From assembly GCA_045661345.1 (NCBI GenBank), contig JAZRFM010000036.1:129715-193714 (forward strand): a stretch of DNA of 64,000 nucleotides, written 5' to 3'. The position numbers and the translations under genes were made by a program. Below are positions 8,548 to 16,656 of this stretch, in pieces. Within the stretch, counting starts at the first letter, position 1. Every line of letters starts with the position of its first letter. The notes under the pieces were generated by a model. The model did no database searches and was not told where the DNA came from. It was given only the letters and a program-made list of their open reading frames with translations. This stretch comes from RUG12461 sp045661345. GTDB taxonomy: Bacteria > Bacillota > Clostridia > Lachnospirales > Lachnospiraceae.

Positions 8548-8991
8548 TCAACCCAAGTTCTTATTCTGTTCCTGGAAGCTTTCATCGGATGTAAACCCGA
8601 GAGCTCCTCCGCAGAAATCCATAGTCAATCCATTATTCTCAGCTGCATCATTGAATGCATCGTGAAGATCTTTACTCCTTTCGTCTCCGCCTCTTGATAC
8701 ATAACCATATACCATCTCATATATGCCGCCCTCGCAGGATATATAAACATCTATATACGGATCGTCGTAGAACTCTTCGAGGCTACAATCTGAAGGATCA
8801 AACGCATCAATTATATCGTTGCATACAAATACCATTGAATTCAGATTTGCGATTTTTGAGCCATATCGGACAAAATCATCGTCGTAAGAAACACTGCCCC
8901 ATTCCTCACCATGCTTTTCCTCATATTTTATGAGATTATCCTTAAGCTCTCTTAAAAAGTTCACTATTCTTTCTTCACTCATATATCCCAT
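8548..8991 (-). CDS. Hypothetical acidic protein, first gene of the nuclease operon
   Basis: 147 residues from ATG 8991, chosen for the AAGGAG 8 nt upstream; a longer frame begins at 9024. The protein is rich in Asp, Glu and Tyr and predicted alpha/beta, with DDPYIDVYISCEGGIYEMVYGYVSR-type alternating strands in the middle. No recognisable domain, signal or membrane segment. It is a candidate accessory, sensor or inhibitor subunit for the two downstream PD-(D/E)XK-like proteins, but that rests on position only. Confidence 0.6.
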   Translation of the reverse strand: MGYMSEERIVNFLRELKDNLIKYEEKHGEEWGSVSYDDDFVRYGSKIANLNSMVFVCNDIIDAFDPSDCSLEEFYDDPYIDVYISCEGGIYEMVYGYVSRGGDERSKDLHDAFNDAAENNGLTMDFCGGALGFTSDESFQEQNKNLG

Positions 8992-9033
8992 AATCATTCT
9001 CCTTATCTGTGAAGAGGATATCACATCCAGCGC

Positions 9034-9094
9034 TTGAAATGCGTCAAATGTATGTCGTATAATCAGATATAGTTGGTACAGCCTGCAATGTCAA
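9034..9094. promoter_or_regulatory. Divergent promoters for the nuclease operon and its regulator
   Basis: Plus strand: TTGAAA (9034-9039), 18-nt spacer, TATAAT (9058-9063), leading to the regulator at 9110. Minus strand: TTGACA (9094-9089), 17-nt spacer, TATATC (9071-9066), leading to the gene starting at 8991. The two promoters overlap, so one regulator can control both directions. Confidence 0.65.
9039..9057 (+). promoter_or_regulatory. Candidate operator shared with the DUF5063 operon
   Basis: ATGCGTCAAATGTATGTCG lies in the -35/-10 spacer of the regulator promoter and just past the minus promoter's start point. A site at 11516-11534 matches it in 16 of 19 positions. Confidence 0.5.
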
Positions 9095-9109
9095 GGGAAA
9101 TATGCAAAT

Positions 9110-9712
9110 ATGGAAGACCAAAAACGTTCAAAAATGACTCGTCAGATTCAGATATACTATCTACTGACAACTTCGAAAATCATAGGTCCGAATGATATCA
9201 TGAACACCTTTGAAATTACACGCCGTATGCTGCAGCGTGACCTCAAAGATCTCCGGGACAGCGGTCTGATCAATGTAACGTATAGCCGAAGCTCTGATAA
9301 TTACGTAATCGCGGGAGATGCCATCTTTGATAAGTCCGCAGGAGACCGACGCAAGCAGCATCTAATTCGTCTCTATCGGATAGGTACCCTGATTCATCAG
9401 CTTGGCAAGGTTTCCTCGGATGGTCTAAAGATTTACGAGCATATTCTCGAGGAATACGAGTTATCCGTAAAAGATTCATTAACAGATCCTATAAATAATC
9501 CTCCTGAGGATGTTCCCGATAAACCCGAGCCGCCCGACCTCCCCGATATCAAGGCAAAATACTATACCCTCTTTCCGGACAGCAACGAAAGAACAAGGCA
9601 GCGTGATTTCGAGGAAATGAAACACGCCGGCTTCAATATCTATTACAGCAGGAGACATAAAGCTTTCATCTTTGAGTATGACGAGTATACCGGCTCGTAC
9701 ATGACGCTATAA
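9110..9712 (+). CDS. Helix-turn-helix transcriptional regulator (two winged-helix-like segments)
   Basis: 200 residues. The N-terminal ~75 residues form an HTH of the DeoR/HTH_11 type, with TFEITRRMLQRDLKDLRDSG as the recognition region. After a proline-rich linker (about 128-146), the C-terminus has a second basic segment, NERTRQRDFEEMKHAGFNIY, resembling another winged helix. It lacks the WYL domain that often follows such an HTH in phage-defence regulators. It is divergent from the nuclease operon with overlapping promoters, so it probably represses that operon and itself. Confidence 0.7.
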   Translation: MEDQKRSKMTRQIQIYYLLTTSKIIGPNDIMNTFEITRRMLQRDLKDLRDSGLINVTYSRSSDNYVIAGDAIFDKSAGDRRKQHLIRLYRIGTLIHQLGKVSSDGLKIYEHILEEYELSVKDSLTDPINNPPEDVPDKPEPPDLPDIKAKYYTLFPDSNERTRQRDFEEMKHAGFNIYYSRRHKAFIFEYDEYTGSYMTL

Positions 9713-9767
9713 ACTACATTGCTTACCTCCCCGGTGCCTGTATAACAAGGTGCTTTTATTGCATCCA

Positions 9768-10736
9768 TCAAAACACCTCCATCATCTGTTTCATCTGAAA
9801 TAGTTCAAAATCCTGCTGAAACATGATCAGATAATCATGCAACACATCCCAGTACAACCGACTTCCAAACAGCCACATCGGGTGATATGTATATAAGGTT
9901 CCTGACCTGTATTGAGTAAGAGCATCTTTTATGATCATCCTGATGGTATCTTCATTTTCCAATACGTATTTACCCGGTGAATCCGTTTCAATCTCTGTAT
10001 CTAATGGTGGTATGTTCTTTAAACAATCCCATATACGTTTCCAGCTGTCACTTTTGATATCATCCATCTCAAAAATACTGCTATCAAACTTCTGCAGCAT
10101 CATCGGATATATTACTCTTCGCAAATACCATCTGAAAGTATCCTCAGCCCTGATTGCAGAAAGCATTTCATCCATCTTTTCCATATCGGATATCTCGATA
10201 TCCACAAAGGTACCTGAGTAAAAAACAGATAACGGTTGATCATTGCTACTACACTCCCCCTTGGCCTCCCGGTATTTTTTTGCTGCTTCCAAGGCATTGA
10301 TAAAAATGACAAGCTTTTCCAAAGCTGTTTTCTCATTGACAGGATTATCATAAATAATCATTCTCAATAAGTTACGAAGTGGCGCTCTTTCCCCTGGGAG
10401 ACCGATTGCAATGATAGCCTCTAAGGTTATTGCCCCAAGTTCGTTCCCCATAAATCTGTCTGTCAAATCATATGCCTCAATGATTCCTGAATAGCTTCTG
10501 AATGGTTTAACCCTGCTGACATAGTTACGTTCTATGAAATCCCGTAAGAATTTACAAACAACAAAGAATTTCTTCTCGGTTTCCCGGACGATCATTTCCA
10601 GCTCATCCTTATGCCCTATCGTCTGAAAAGGTGAATATCCGATCATCCTGTGAATACGCGTAAGGATATTCTCATCTTCAGCAAATATCGCATCTGTCTT
10701 TCCCATAAGTTCATTATATTTCAGATGATAATCCAT
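9768..10736 (-). CDS. Hypothetical protein, second gene of the DUF5063 operon
   Basis: 322 residues from ATG 10736, which follows a GGGGTGG site and starts 20 bp after the upstream gene ends; a TTG at 10766 would give a longer overlapping form. The protein is largely helical and rich in aromatic residues. No signal peptide or recognised motif. It contains conserved-looking TFRWYLRRVIYPMMLQKF in the middle and a helical C-terminus. It is paired with a DUF5063-type protein, so the two probably act together. Function unknown. Confidence 0.6.
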   Translation of the reverse strand: MDYHLKYNELMGKTDAIFAEDENILTRIHRMIGYSPFQTIGHKDELEMIVRETEKKFFVVCKFLRDFIERNYVSRVKPFRSYSGIIEAYDLTDRFMGNELGAITLEAIIAIGLPGERAPLRNLLRMIIYDNPVNEKTALEKLVIFINALEAAKKYREAKGECSSNDQPLSVFYSGTFVDIEISDMEKMDEMLSAIRAEDTFRWYLRRVIYPMMLQKFDSSIFEMDDIKSDSWKRIWDCLKNIPPLDTEIETDSPGKYVLENEDTIRMIIKDALTQYRSGTLYTYHPMWLFGSRLYWDVLHDYLIMFQQDFELFQMKQMMEVF

Positions 10737-10756
10737 CGTATGCCACCCCACTCTCC

Positions 10757-11464
10757 TCACACCCAATACCGAGCCGTCTCTTTATTCTTATCACGCATAG
10801 CTTCTTCCCATGCGCTACACATTGCAGATAGGGCACTCCAAATGTGCTGTCCGTAATGATTGATAAGACTATATCTCCATTGGAAAATTGCTTCACATAC
10901 CAAACCTTGCTCATAAGCTCCGATGCCCTCTGCAAGATCTATGATTATGTCTGAGAGATCATCGTTTAGCATATTTTTACAAATCCCGTCTTCCGTCTCC
11001 AAAGGCTTCTCATAGAGATCACCAATACAGTACGGATTGAAGACAGTCCAATAGGAATCATAAACATCAGAGAAATCCACTTTTCTATCATGAAATAAAT
11101 CACTTGTCTCGTAATCAGCGTCCTCCATATATTTCATTTCAGGTAATCGCATCGCAATCATATATATTTTCATAAGCTGTGGTATCATCAGGTAAATCTC
11201 ATTAACGCCCCATTGCTTATCTACCGGAAGCAACTTCCATACCTTATGTAATTCCAGCAGCTGCTCATAAAACTCGTTTGCTATCCTATGAATTTCTCTT
11301 GCTTCATTCAGTGTAGTATCGAAACACACCTCCATCGCATTCTCTTCATCAAGGTAATATCTGATGATTTCTTCTCTTGCCAGATTATCAGTTTCAAGGC
11401 TATATTCTCGAATAGCCGCCTCAGCATATTTTCTTTTTCCGTCCACTGTAATTCGATATATCAT
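10757..11464 (-). CDS. DUF5063-like protein
   Basis: 235 residues; GGAGG 8 nt before ATG 11464. The C-terminal half follows the DUF5063 pattern as I remember it: NPY, then DDLSDIIIDLAEGIGAYEQG, then IFQWRYSLINHYGQHIWSAL. The N-terminal half is helical and charged. Cytoplasmic; no catalytic motif visible and the family has no known function. It is the first gene of a two-gene unit. A 19-bp near copy of the nuclease-operon operator overlaps its promoter region at 11516-11534. Confidence 0.65.
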   Translation of the reverse strand: MIYRITVDGKRKYAEAAIREYSLETDNLAREEIIRYYLDEENAMEVCFDTTLNEAREIHRIANEFYEQLLELHKVWKLLPVDKQWGVNEIYLMIPQLMKIYMIAMRLPEMKYMEDADYETSDLFHDRKVDFSDVYDSYWTVFNPYCIGDLYEKPLETEDGICKNMLNDDLSDIIIDLAEGIGAYEQGLVCEAIFQWRYSLINHYGQHIWSALSAMCSAWEEAMRDKNKETARYWV

Positions 11465-11515
11465 CCTTAATACCTCCGTTTTCTTATGGGTAGTTTAGCA
11501 TTTGCCATACCAGAT

Positions 11516-11534
11516 ATGCGTCAAACGATTGTCG
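11516..11534 (-). promoter_or_regulatory. Second copy of the shared candidate operator
   Basis: ATGCGTCAAACGATTGTCG on the plus strand, 16 of 19 identical to 9039-9057. On the minus strand it contains TTGACG, a plausible -35 followed 17 nt later by an ATGCTA-like -10 for the DUF5063 gene. Confidence 0.5.
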
Positions 11535-11538
11535 CAGC

Positions 11539-11584
11539 AAAAAAGCCCGTGGCTATCGGATAATCACCGATAACCACGGGCTTT
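11539..11584 (-). terminator. Rho-independent terminator of the radical SAM gene
   Basis: AAAGCCCGTGG and CCACGGGCTTT form a stem with an inner TATCGG/CCGATA extension. On the minus strand it ends in a T-run (11539-11544). It lies downstream of the radical SAM gene and upstream of the DUF5063 promoter. Confidence 0.85.
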
Positions 11585-11641
11585 ACACATCATCAATCAT
11601 CCTCTGTTGTTAGTTGTCGCTCCTTTTGAACTCACCCCTCA

Positions 11642-12523
11642 TTATAAGGACCTCTTATTCATTCTGATCGCAGCCATCCTGTCCAGATCTCCATGTTCTA
11701 TCTCATGGCGGAGAGCTTCCACGATTTTGTCCTTCCTCTTAAGGAAGTCCGGTCCCGTGAGATTCTTCCCGGACACCGTATGGTGCGTGATGAACTGACA
11801 GTCACAGGTCAGATTCTCTACAAAGGTCAGAAGTTCCTGAAGCATCTCTTTTTCTGAGAGTGGTGTAAACTCTCCTCTCTCTGCTTCTTCCAAAAGCGGA
11901 GTCCCGGGAAATAATGTCAGTCCGCCGGTCCCCACCAACATAGGCTTACACTTACTGAAAATCAATGCAGAATTTAATGCGTGCTCATGGCTATGCTCTT
12001 TTCCCGCCACCCCATTCAGGAAAGTCATCCAGTAATCAACGCCTGCCTCTTCCAGCTTATGACACTGCTCTATGATATCCTCAGAACGATAACCCTTATT
12101 GATCCGTTCAAGAGTCCAATCATCTCCGCTTTCCACTCCGAGGGATATTTCCTTCATGCCAAGATCCTTTAGTGCCCTCAGCTGTTCTGCGGTCTTATTC
12201 TTAAGATCAGATACCCGCCCCTGGGTATAGATATATTCCATCTTCGGAAGATACCTGTTGATCATCTCAAGTATGGGAGCCAGCTTATCGTAAGACATCA
12301 CAAGCGGATTGGCTGATAAGAGCTGGATCGTCTTTGCATCCGGAGCGATCTCTGCCAGTTCCTTTAAGTCTTCCTCGATCCACTCCATGGGCTGGAGCTT
12401 GAAGTCAACGTTTCTGTACATTGTGCAGAACTTGCAGCTGTTATGTGTACATCCCTGCGTGATCTGCAGGATCGGCAATGTCGGCCAGTATGGATTTCTA
12501 TATACCGTGTCTGTGAAATGCAT
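11642..12523 (-). CDS. Radical SAM protein
   Basis: 293 residues; GGAGG before ATG 12523. The 4Fe-4S cluster motif is GCTHNSCKFCTMY (about residues 24-36), a C-x4-C-x2-C spacing rather than the usual x3. This variant occurs in a group of short radical SAM proteins annotated as B12-type or coproporphyrinogen-oxidase-like. Further family signs are LGVESGDD and LFPGTPL. Cytoplasmic; substrate unknown. It is divergent from the TetR regulator at 12722, which may control it. Confidence 0.85.
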   Translation of the reverse strand: MHFTDTVYRNPYWPTLPILQITQGCTHNSCKFCTMYRNVDFKLQPMEWIEEDLKELAEIAPDAKTIQLLSANPLVMSYDKLAPILEMINRYLPKMEYIYTQGRVSDLKNKTAEQLRALKDLGMKEISLGVESGDDWTLERINKGYRSEDIIEQCHKLEEAGVDYWMTFLNGVAGKEHSHEHALNSALIFSKCKPMLVGTGGLTLFPGTPLLEEAERGEFTPLSEKEMLQELLTFVENLTCDCQFITHHTVSGKNLTGPDFLKRKDKIVEALRHEIEHGDLDRMAAIRMNKRSL

Positions 12524-12721
12524 CCTCTCGCCTCCTTAACATCCGTATCTCCGTTTTGCAAGTTCAAGAAAATCCATAGGAATACCGCCTTTCTGTATTG
12601 ATTGACCTCTTTTCTGGCTTCATGGTATATCTTTTTCTTGCCATCGACCACATACGGAATTACAATTATGACAGTATTTCTTACATATTTCTCTTTCTGT
12701 AATAAAAACAAGGAAAAGATC

Positions 12722-13258
12722 ATGGCTGAAATAACAAAAAAATGGATCGCCGGCACCATGAAAAAGCTCATGGCGCGTAAATCCATCGATAAGATTCGCG
12801 TAACGGAAATATGCCGTGAGGCTGAGATCGAACGCCCCACCTTTTATTATCATTTCAAAGACAAATACGACCTCGTAGCCTGGATATTCTTCCGCTCAGC
12901 CTACGATACTGACATCGTATCCGTGGAATCAGCTGCCGCTCATATGAATCAGATGCGCAATGACTTCCTGTTCTATAAGAGGGCCTTTGAGGACTCCTCC
13001 CAAAATGCTCTGTGGCGGTACATCCACGAATACTTCGTAAACCGTTATTCTGATCAGGCAAAAAGCATCCTTGGAACCGATCTCCTCGACACCCAGACCA
13101 TCTTCAGCATCCGCCTGTATTGCTTCGGTACTGTCGGTATGACCCGTGAATGGCTCCTGAATGGCAGCATCACCTCTGCGGAAACGATCGTAGAGATGAT
13201 GTTTGCTTCCATGCCCGGAAATCTCCGGGAGATATTCTTCAGACCCGAGCCAGCTTAG
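12722..13258 (+). CDS. TetR/AcrR family transcriptional regulator
   Basis: 178 residues from ATG 12722 with AAGGA 7 nt upstream; a longer frame from 12602 would encode an implausible hydrophobic extension. The N-terminal HTH is clear: IDKIRVTEICREAEIERPTF, then YYHFKDKYDLVAWIF. The C-terminal ligand-binding region resembles the DhaS-type TetR_C domain. It is divergent from the radical SAM gene with about 200 bp between starts. Confidence 0.88.
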   Translation: MAEITKKWIAGTMKKLMARKSIDKIRVTEICREAEIERPTFYYHFKDKYDLVAWIFFRSAYDTDIVSVESAAAHMNQMRNDFLFYKRAFEDSSQNALWRYIHEYFVNRYSDQAKSILGTDLLDTQTIFSIRLYCFGTVGMTREWLLNGSITSAETIVEMMFASMPGNLREIFFRPEPA

Positions 13259-13301
13259 CACGGTTTTATTACGGATAAATGACTACTGGATTCCGACTTT
13301 C

Positions 13302-13760
13302 TTAACAGTTTATGGAACCAAGATCTATCCTCATCGAAGCTATTCCGTTCTCGTTTGATAATTCTTCGAAGCCCATCCTCTTGTACAAACCATATCCAAC
13401 AGCCATGACATCCGGTTTTGTAGTAAAAACCACTTCCTTAAATCCTATTGCGGAAGCCTTCTCAATTATCGCTTTGAGCATGATCCTTGCATATCCGTTC
13501 CCTCTGTATCCGGGCTTGATAAACAATCTTTTTCCTTCGCAGGTTATGTCATTGATCTTTTTTATAGCAATGCAGGCAATCGGCGTGCCTTCCTCATATC
13601 CGACCATTATTGCCCCGCCGGAATAATATCCTGCCAGATCCTTCAATTCCTTATCAAAAGAAACAAAGCAACTCTCAGCACCTTTTATCTGTGCATACTC
13701 TTCAAAGAGCTTTTTTACTACTTCCTTATCATAGCATTCATCAACTATAAATCTGCCCAT
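13302..13760 (-). CDS. GNAT family N-acetyltransferase
   Basis: 152 residues. The acetyl-CoA binding motif is KPGYRGNGYARIML (R-x-x-G-x-G/A type, about residues 97-110), followed by GYGLYKRMGF near the C-terminus. This is the normal layout of a single-domain GNAT. Acceptor substrate unknown. It stands in a strand of minor accessory genes. Confidence 0.85.
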   Translation of the reverse strand: MGRFIVDECYDKEVVKKLFEEYAQIKGAESCFVSFDKELKDLAGYYSGGAIMVGYEEGTPIACIAIKKINDITCEGKRLFIKPGYRGNGYARIMLKAIIEKASAIGFKEVVFTTKPDVMAVGYGLYKRMGFEELSNENGIASMRIDLGSINC

Positions 13761-13790
13761 CCTTTATACCCTCAAAGCAATATTCCTGCT

Positions 13791-13978
13791 TCAGTCTTTC
13801 TTTATTTTTCTGATTGTTGAGTATGCTAAAATCGGAAGTGCAACCAAATCTGCTATACCCAATATTCGAACTGCAACATCCGGTAAATCTATTCCTACGA
13901 TACTTGCACCAGCCAAGATAAATGTTGCGATTCCATTTACGATCAAACTAATGCTCCACACTAAATATTTTTTTTCAT
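13791..13978 (-). pseudogene. Small two-helix membrane protein, frameshifted in an A8 run
   Basis: From ATG 13978 the frame stops after five codons at TAG. If one A is added to the run of eight As right after the start, the frame reads 62 codons to TGA 13791. It then encodes two hydrophobic helices (LVWSISLIVNGIATFILAGA and a second around LGIADLVALPILAY) and a basic tail. So it is either a broken gene, a phase-variable gene, or a homopolymer sequencing error. It lies just downstream of the oxidoreductase gene. Confidence 0.55.
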
Positions 13979-14000
13979 GTAATTATTCATATTTCCCTTT

Positions 14001-14594
14001 TTATATTTTTTTTGCAATTTCAAATACTTTTCTTAGATACTTACCGGCGTTTTCATCCCTGTTAGCATCATTACCATAGCCTCTGGTCATCTCATCAAAA
14101 GCATATACTTCGCAGGCTTTTGCTCTGTTTCTGATCCGGTCACCAACCATAACTGTTTTCATTGCTTCCAGCTGATCTCTTCTTACCTTATCTTTTAATG
14201 ACCCACCCATGGTAATCAAAAATATAGCTTTTTCCAGACATTTCATGGATGGTTGATCCCCATATGCAAATCCGTAAGTCCATACCCGTTGAAACCATCC
14301 CTCTAACATAGCAGGAGACGACGTCCAAAAATCAGGGTAAATAAAGACTATCGCATCTGCTTCATTTATCTTTTTCTGCTCAAAAAGAACGTCCTCCGCT
14401 ACAGGACTATCCAGATTATAAAATCCTTCTCTACTATACTCTTTTTCCGACATTACGGGGTTGAATCCATCTGCATACAGATCAGAAATCTCATATGAAT
14501 GCCCTGCACTCTCCAATCCTTTGATAAATGCTTCTTTCACTTCGTATGTGAAACTGTTTTTACTTGGATGGCAATATATAATTAAAACTTTCAT
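14001..14594 (-). CDS. NAD(P)H oxidoreductase, flavodoxin-fold (KefF/MdaB-like)
   Basis: 197 residues from ATG 14594 (GGAGG 5 nt upstream); an in-frame ATG at 14606 contains that site and is less likely. The N-terminal LIIYCHPSKNSFTYEVKEAF is the flavodoxin-like FMN/FAD phosphate loop. DAIVFIYPDFWTSSPAMLEG and GFAYG follow the quinone-reductase family. Cytoplasmic; probably reduces quinones or related acceptors. Confidence 0.85.
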   Translation of the reverse strand: MKVLIIYCHPSKNSFTYEVKEAFIKGLESAGHSYEISDLYADGFNPVMSEKEYSREGFYNLDSPVAEDVLFEQKKINEADAIVFIYPDFWTSSPAMLEGWFQRVWTYGFAYGDQPSMKCLEKAIFLITMGGSLKDKVRRDQLEAMKTVMVGDRIRNRAKACEVYAFDEMTRGYGNDANRDENAGKYLRKVFEIAKKI

Positions 14595-14640
14595 TTGCGC
14601 CTCCATTACCGCAATAATAGTGGTGTTAGCATCTTCCGAG

Positions 14641-14820
14641 TTAATCCCTCTTCAAACTACTAAATCTGTACTTTGCATTCAGCACCAATTCTTTATCATC
14701 AACGGCATCTGAATAAAGTGTTTTCTCAAATCCAACACCGTTATGCTCAAGACAACTATCCATAAAACAAATAAAAATCCCAATATCAATCCAGCGACAA
14801 TCAAAGAGATTATTCTCCGG
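14641..14820 (-). pseudogene. C-terminal fragment, possibly of a nitroreductase family protein
   Basis: A minus-strand frame without a start (about 59 codons, stop TAA 14641) contains FDCRWIDIGIFICFMDSCLEHNGVG-type sequence. This resembles the WxDxGIxxxH region near the end of TM1586-like nitroreductases. A stop lies just upstream in frame. Identification is tentative. Confidence 0.35.
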
Positions 14821-14829
14821 TCAGATTAG

Positions 14830-14980
14830 GTGGGTGCTAACAACAGTCTTGGAATCCGGTATATTTCCGGCGAGTTTGCGATAGTAGAAGGGCAATCCGG
14901 AGGTCTCGCCAAAAAACAGGAGCAGATTGATCTGCGGGAGATTATCATCCTCTTTGTTCTTGCCCCTGTTGGCTAATTGT
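14830..14980 (-). mobile_element. IS1634-type transposase fragment
   Basis: On the minus strand, about 48 codons read through INLLLFFGETSGLPFYYRKL and AGNIPDSKTV. This matches the IS1634/IS4-group transposase segment in which FGE-SGLPFYYRKLPGNI-D is strongly conserved. No start, no inverted repeats and no rest of the gene were seen, so this is a decayed remnant directly next to the nitroreductase fragment. Confidence 0.65.
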
Positions 14981-15041
14981 CAATAGTATCTTGTACTTTT
15001 TCTTGTGGAAACACCCGAAAGCCGATCTGTATGTAGGTATG

Positions 15042-15081
15042 AAAAAAGGACCCCTCATTGATTCAAAAACGCAATGAGGGG
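15042..15081 (-). terminator. Rho-independent terminator of the transaldolase gene
   Basis: CCCCTCATTG (15051-15060) pairs with CAATGAGGGG (15072-15081), followed on the minus strand by a T-run (15047-15042). It lies 43 bp past the transaldolase stop. Confidence 0.85.
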
Positions 15082-15123
15082 TTGGCTTTCTATGAACTTT
15101 ATGGCATTGATCCCGCGCTTTCC

Positions 15124-15777
15124 CTAGTCGCCGAATACTTCCCTGTAGTCCTTCTGGAATTTTTCGATCCCCTGATCTGTCAGCGGATGCTTGGTCATCT
15201 GCATCAGCACCTTAAAGGGAACGGTAGCGATATGCGCCCCGGCCAGAGCGGAATCTGTGACGTGGATCGTGTTGCGGATCGAAGCGGAGATGATCTGGGT
15301 GTTGTACCCGTAGATATCAAAGATCTCCGCGATGGTGCGAATCAATTCCACGCCGGTCTCGTTGATGTCGTCCAGCCGTCCCACAAAGGGAGATACATAG
15401 GTGGCACCGGCTTCTGCGGCCAGCAGGGCCTGATTCGCGGAAAAAATCAGGGTTACATTTGTCCGGATCCCTTCGGCGGAAAGAACCTTTACCGCCTTTA
15501 AGCCCTCTGCCGTCATGGGAATCTTGACGACCATGTTGGGATGGATTTTGGCAATTTCACGGCCTTCTTTGATCATGCCGTCGGCATCCACCGTTGTGGC
15601 TTTCACTTCACCGCTGATGGGACCGTCAACGATGGAGGTGATCTCTTTGATCACTTCCTGGAAATCACGCCCTTCTTTGGCGATCAGGGACGGATTTGTG
15701 GTCACCCCGCTGATGATCCCCATTTCATTCGCGATCCGAATCTCTTCTACATTTGCTGTGTCGATAAAAAATTTCAT
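15124..15777 (-). CDS. fsa: Fructose-6-phosphate aldolase / short transaldolase
   Basis: 217 residues; GGAGG before ATG 15777. This is the short (~22 kDa) transaldolase group, cytoplasmic, interconverting sugar phosphates. The N-terminus MKFFIDTANVEEI and SGVTTNPSL are signature segments. Lys85 in VVKIPMT is the Schiff-base lysine. Whether it works as transaldolase or fructose-6-phosphate aldolase cannot be decided from sequence alone. It is followed by its own terminator. Confidence 0.92.
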   Translation of the reverse strand: MKFFIDTANVEEIRIANEMGIISGVTTNPSLIAKEGRDFQEVIKEITSIVDGPISGEVKATTVDADGMIKEGREIAKIHPNMVVKIPMTAEGLKAVKVLSAEGIRTNVTLIFSANQALLAAEAGATYVSPFVGRLDDINETGVELIRTIAEIFDIYGYNTQIISASIRNTIHVTDSALAGAHIATVPFKVLMQMTKHPLTDQGIEKFQKDYREVFGD

Positions 15778-15789
15778 GATAACCCTCCT

Positions 15790-16590
15790 TTACAGGCTCC
15801 GTGACTTCTCTGCGCAGACACGCTGCGCTTCGATCACGGCACCGCGGAAACCGTCTGCTTCGAGGGATGCGACCGCTTCGATGGTCGTACCGCCGGGGGA
15901 GCAGACCATGTCTTTGAGCTGCCCGGGATGCTTCCCGGTTTCGAGCACCATTTTGGCAGAGCCGTAAACCGCCTGCGCTGCAAACTTCAGCGCCTTGTCT
16001 CTCGGCATACCGTCGAGAACCGCCGCATCCGCCATGGCTTCAATCAGCATGAATACCATGGCCGGGGAGGAACCGCTGACGGCTGTGACGGCATCCATCA
16101 TGGATTCCGGCACCTGCTCGCTTTTCCCGAAGCTGTTCAGCAAAAGGGCGGCATTCTCCAGATCCTCCGGCAGAGAGCGGCTGTTTGCACAGAAGGCAGA
16201 CATTGCCTCCCCCACCAGTGCAGGGGTGTTCGGCATGACGCGGATCAGCCGGAGCTCCTTTCCGAATGCCTTTTCCAGTGCCTGGATCGACTGACCTGCC
16301 ACAATGGAGATCACAAGTGTCTTTTCGCTGAGTACGGGGGCGATCTCCTCGATTACCCCGTAGACGAACTGTGGTTTGACTGCGAGAAAGAGGATATCCG
16401 CTTCCCCGGCAGCCTGCCGGTTATCCGTCGTGGTCCGGATCGAAAACTGTCCGGCAAGTTTTTTCAGCACTTCTTCTGACTTGTCTGCGGCGAGAATTTG
16501 CTCCTTTGCAAGCAGACCGGCGGAAAGAATTCCGCCGATCATTGCACTTCCCATATTTCCGCCGCCGATGAAACTGATTTTTTGATTCAT
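15790..16590 (-). CDS. proC: Pyrroline-5-carboxylate reductase
   Basis: 266 residues, the usual length. It catalyses the last step of proline synthesis with NAD(P)H. The N-terminal Rossmann motif is FIGGGNMGSAMIGGIL. The C-terminal signature has AVSGSSPAMVFMLIEAMADA and the SPGGTTIEA segment. Twelve bp separate it from the transaldolase start, so the two may be cotranscribed. Confidence 0.95.
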   Translation of the reverse strand: MNQKISFIGGGNMGSAMIGGILSAGLLAKEQILAADKSEEVLKKLAGQFSIRTTTDNRQAAGEADILFLAVKPQFVYGVIEEIAPVLSEKTLVISIVAGQSIQALEKAFGKELRLIRVMPNTPALVGEAMSAFCANSRSLPEDLENAALLLNSFGKSEQVPESMMDAVTAVSGSSPAMVFMLIEAMADAAVLDGMPRDKALKFAAQAVYGSAKMVLETGKHPGQLKDMVCSPGGTTIEAVASLEADGFRGAVIEAQRVCAEKSRSL

Positions 16591-16656
16591 GGCGTTTACC
16601 CTGTAGCGAAAACTCTTGGAAATCTATCGCTTCGCATGCGAAGCTTCCCCTGGTTT

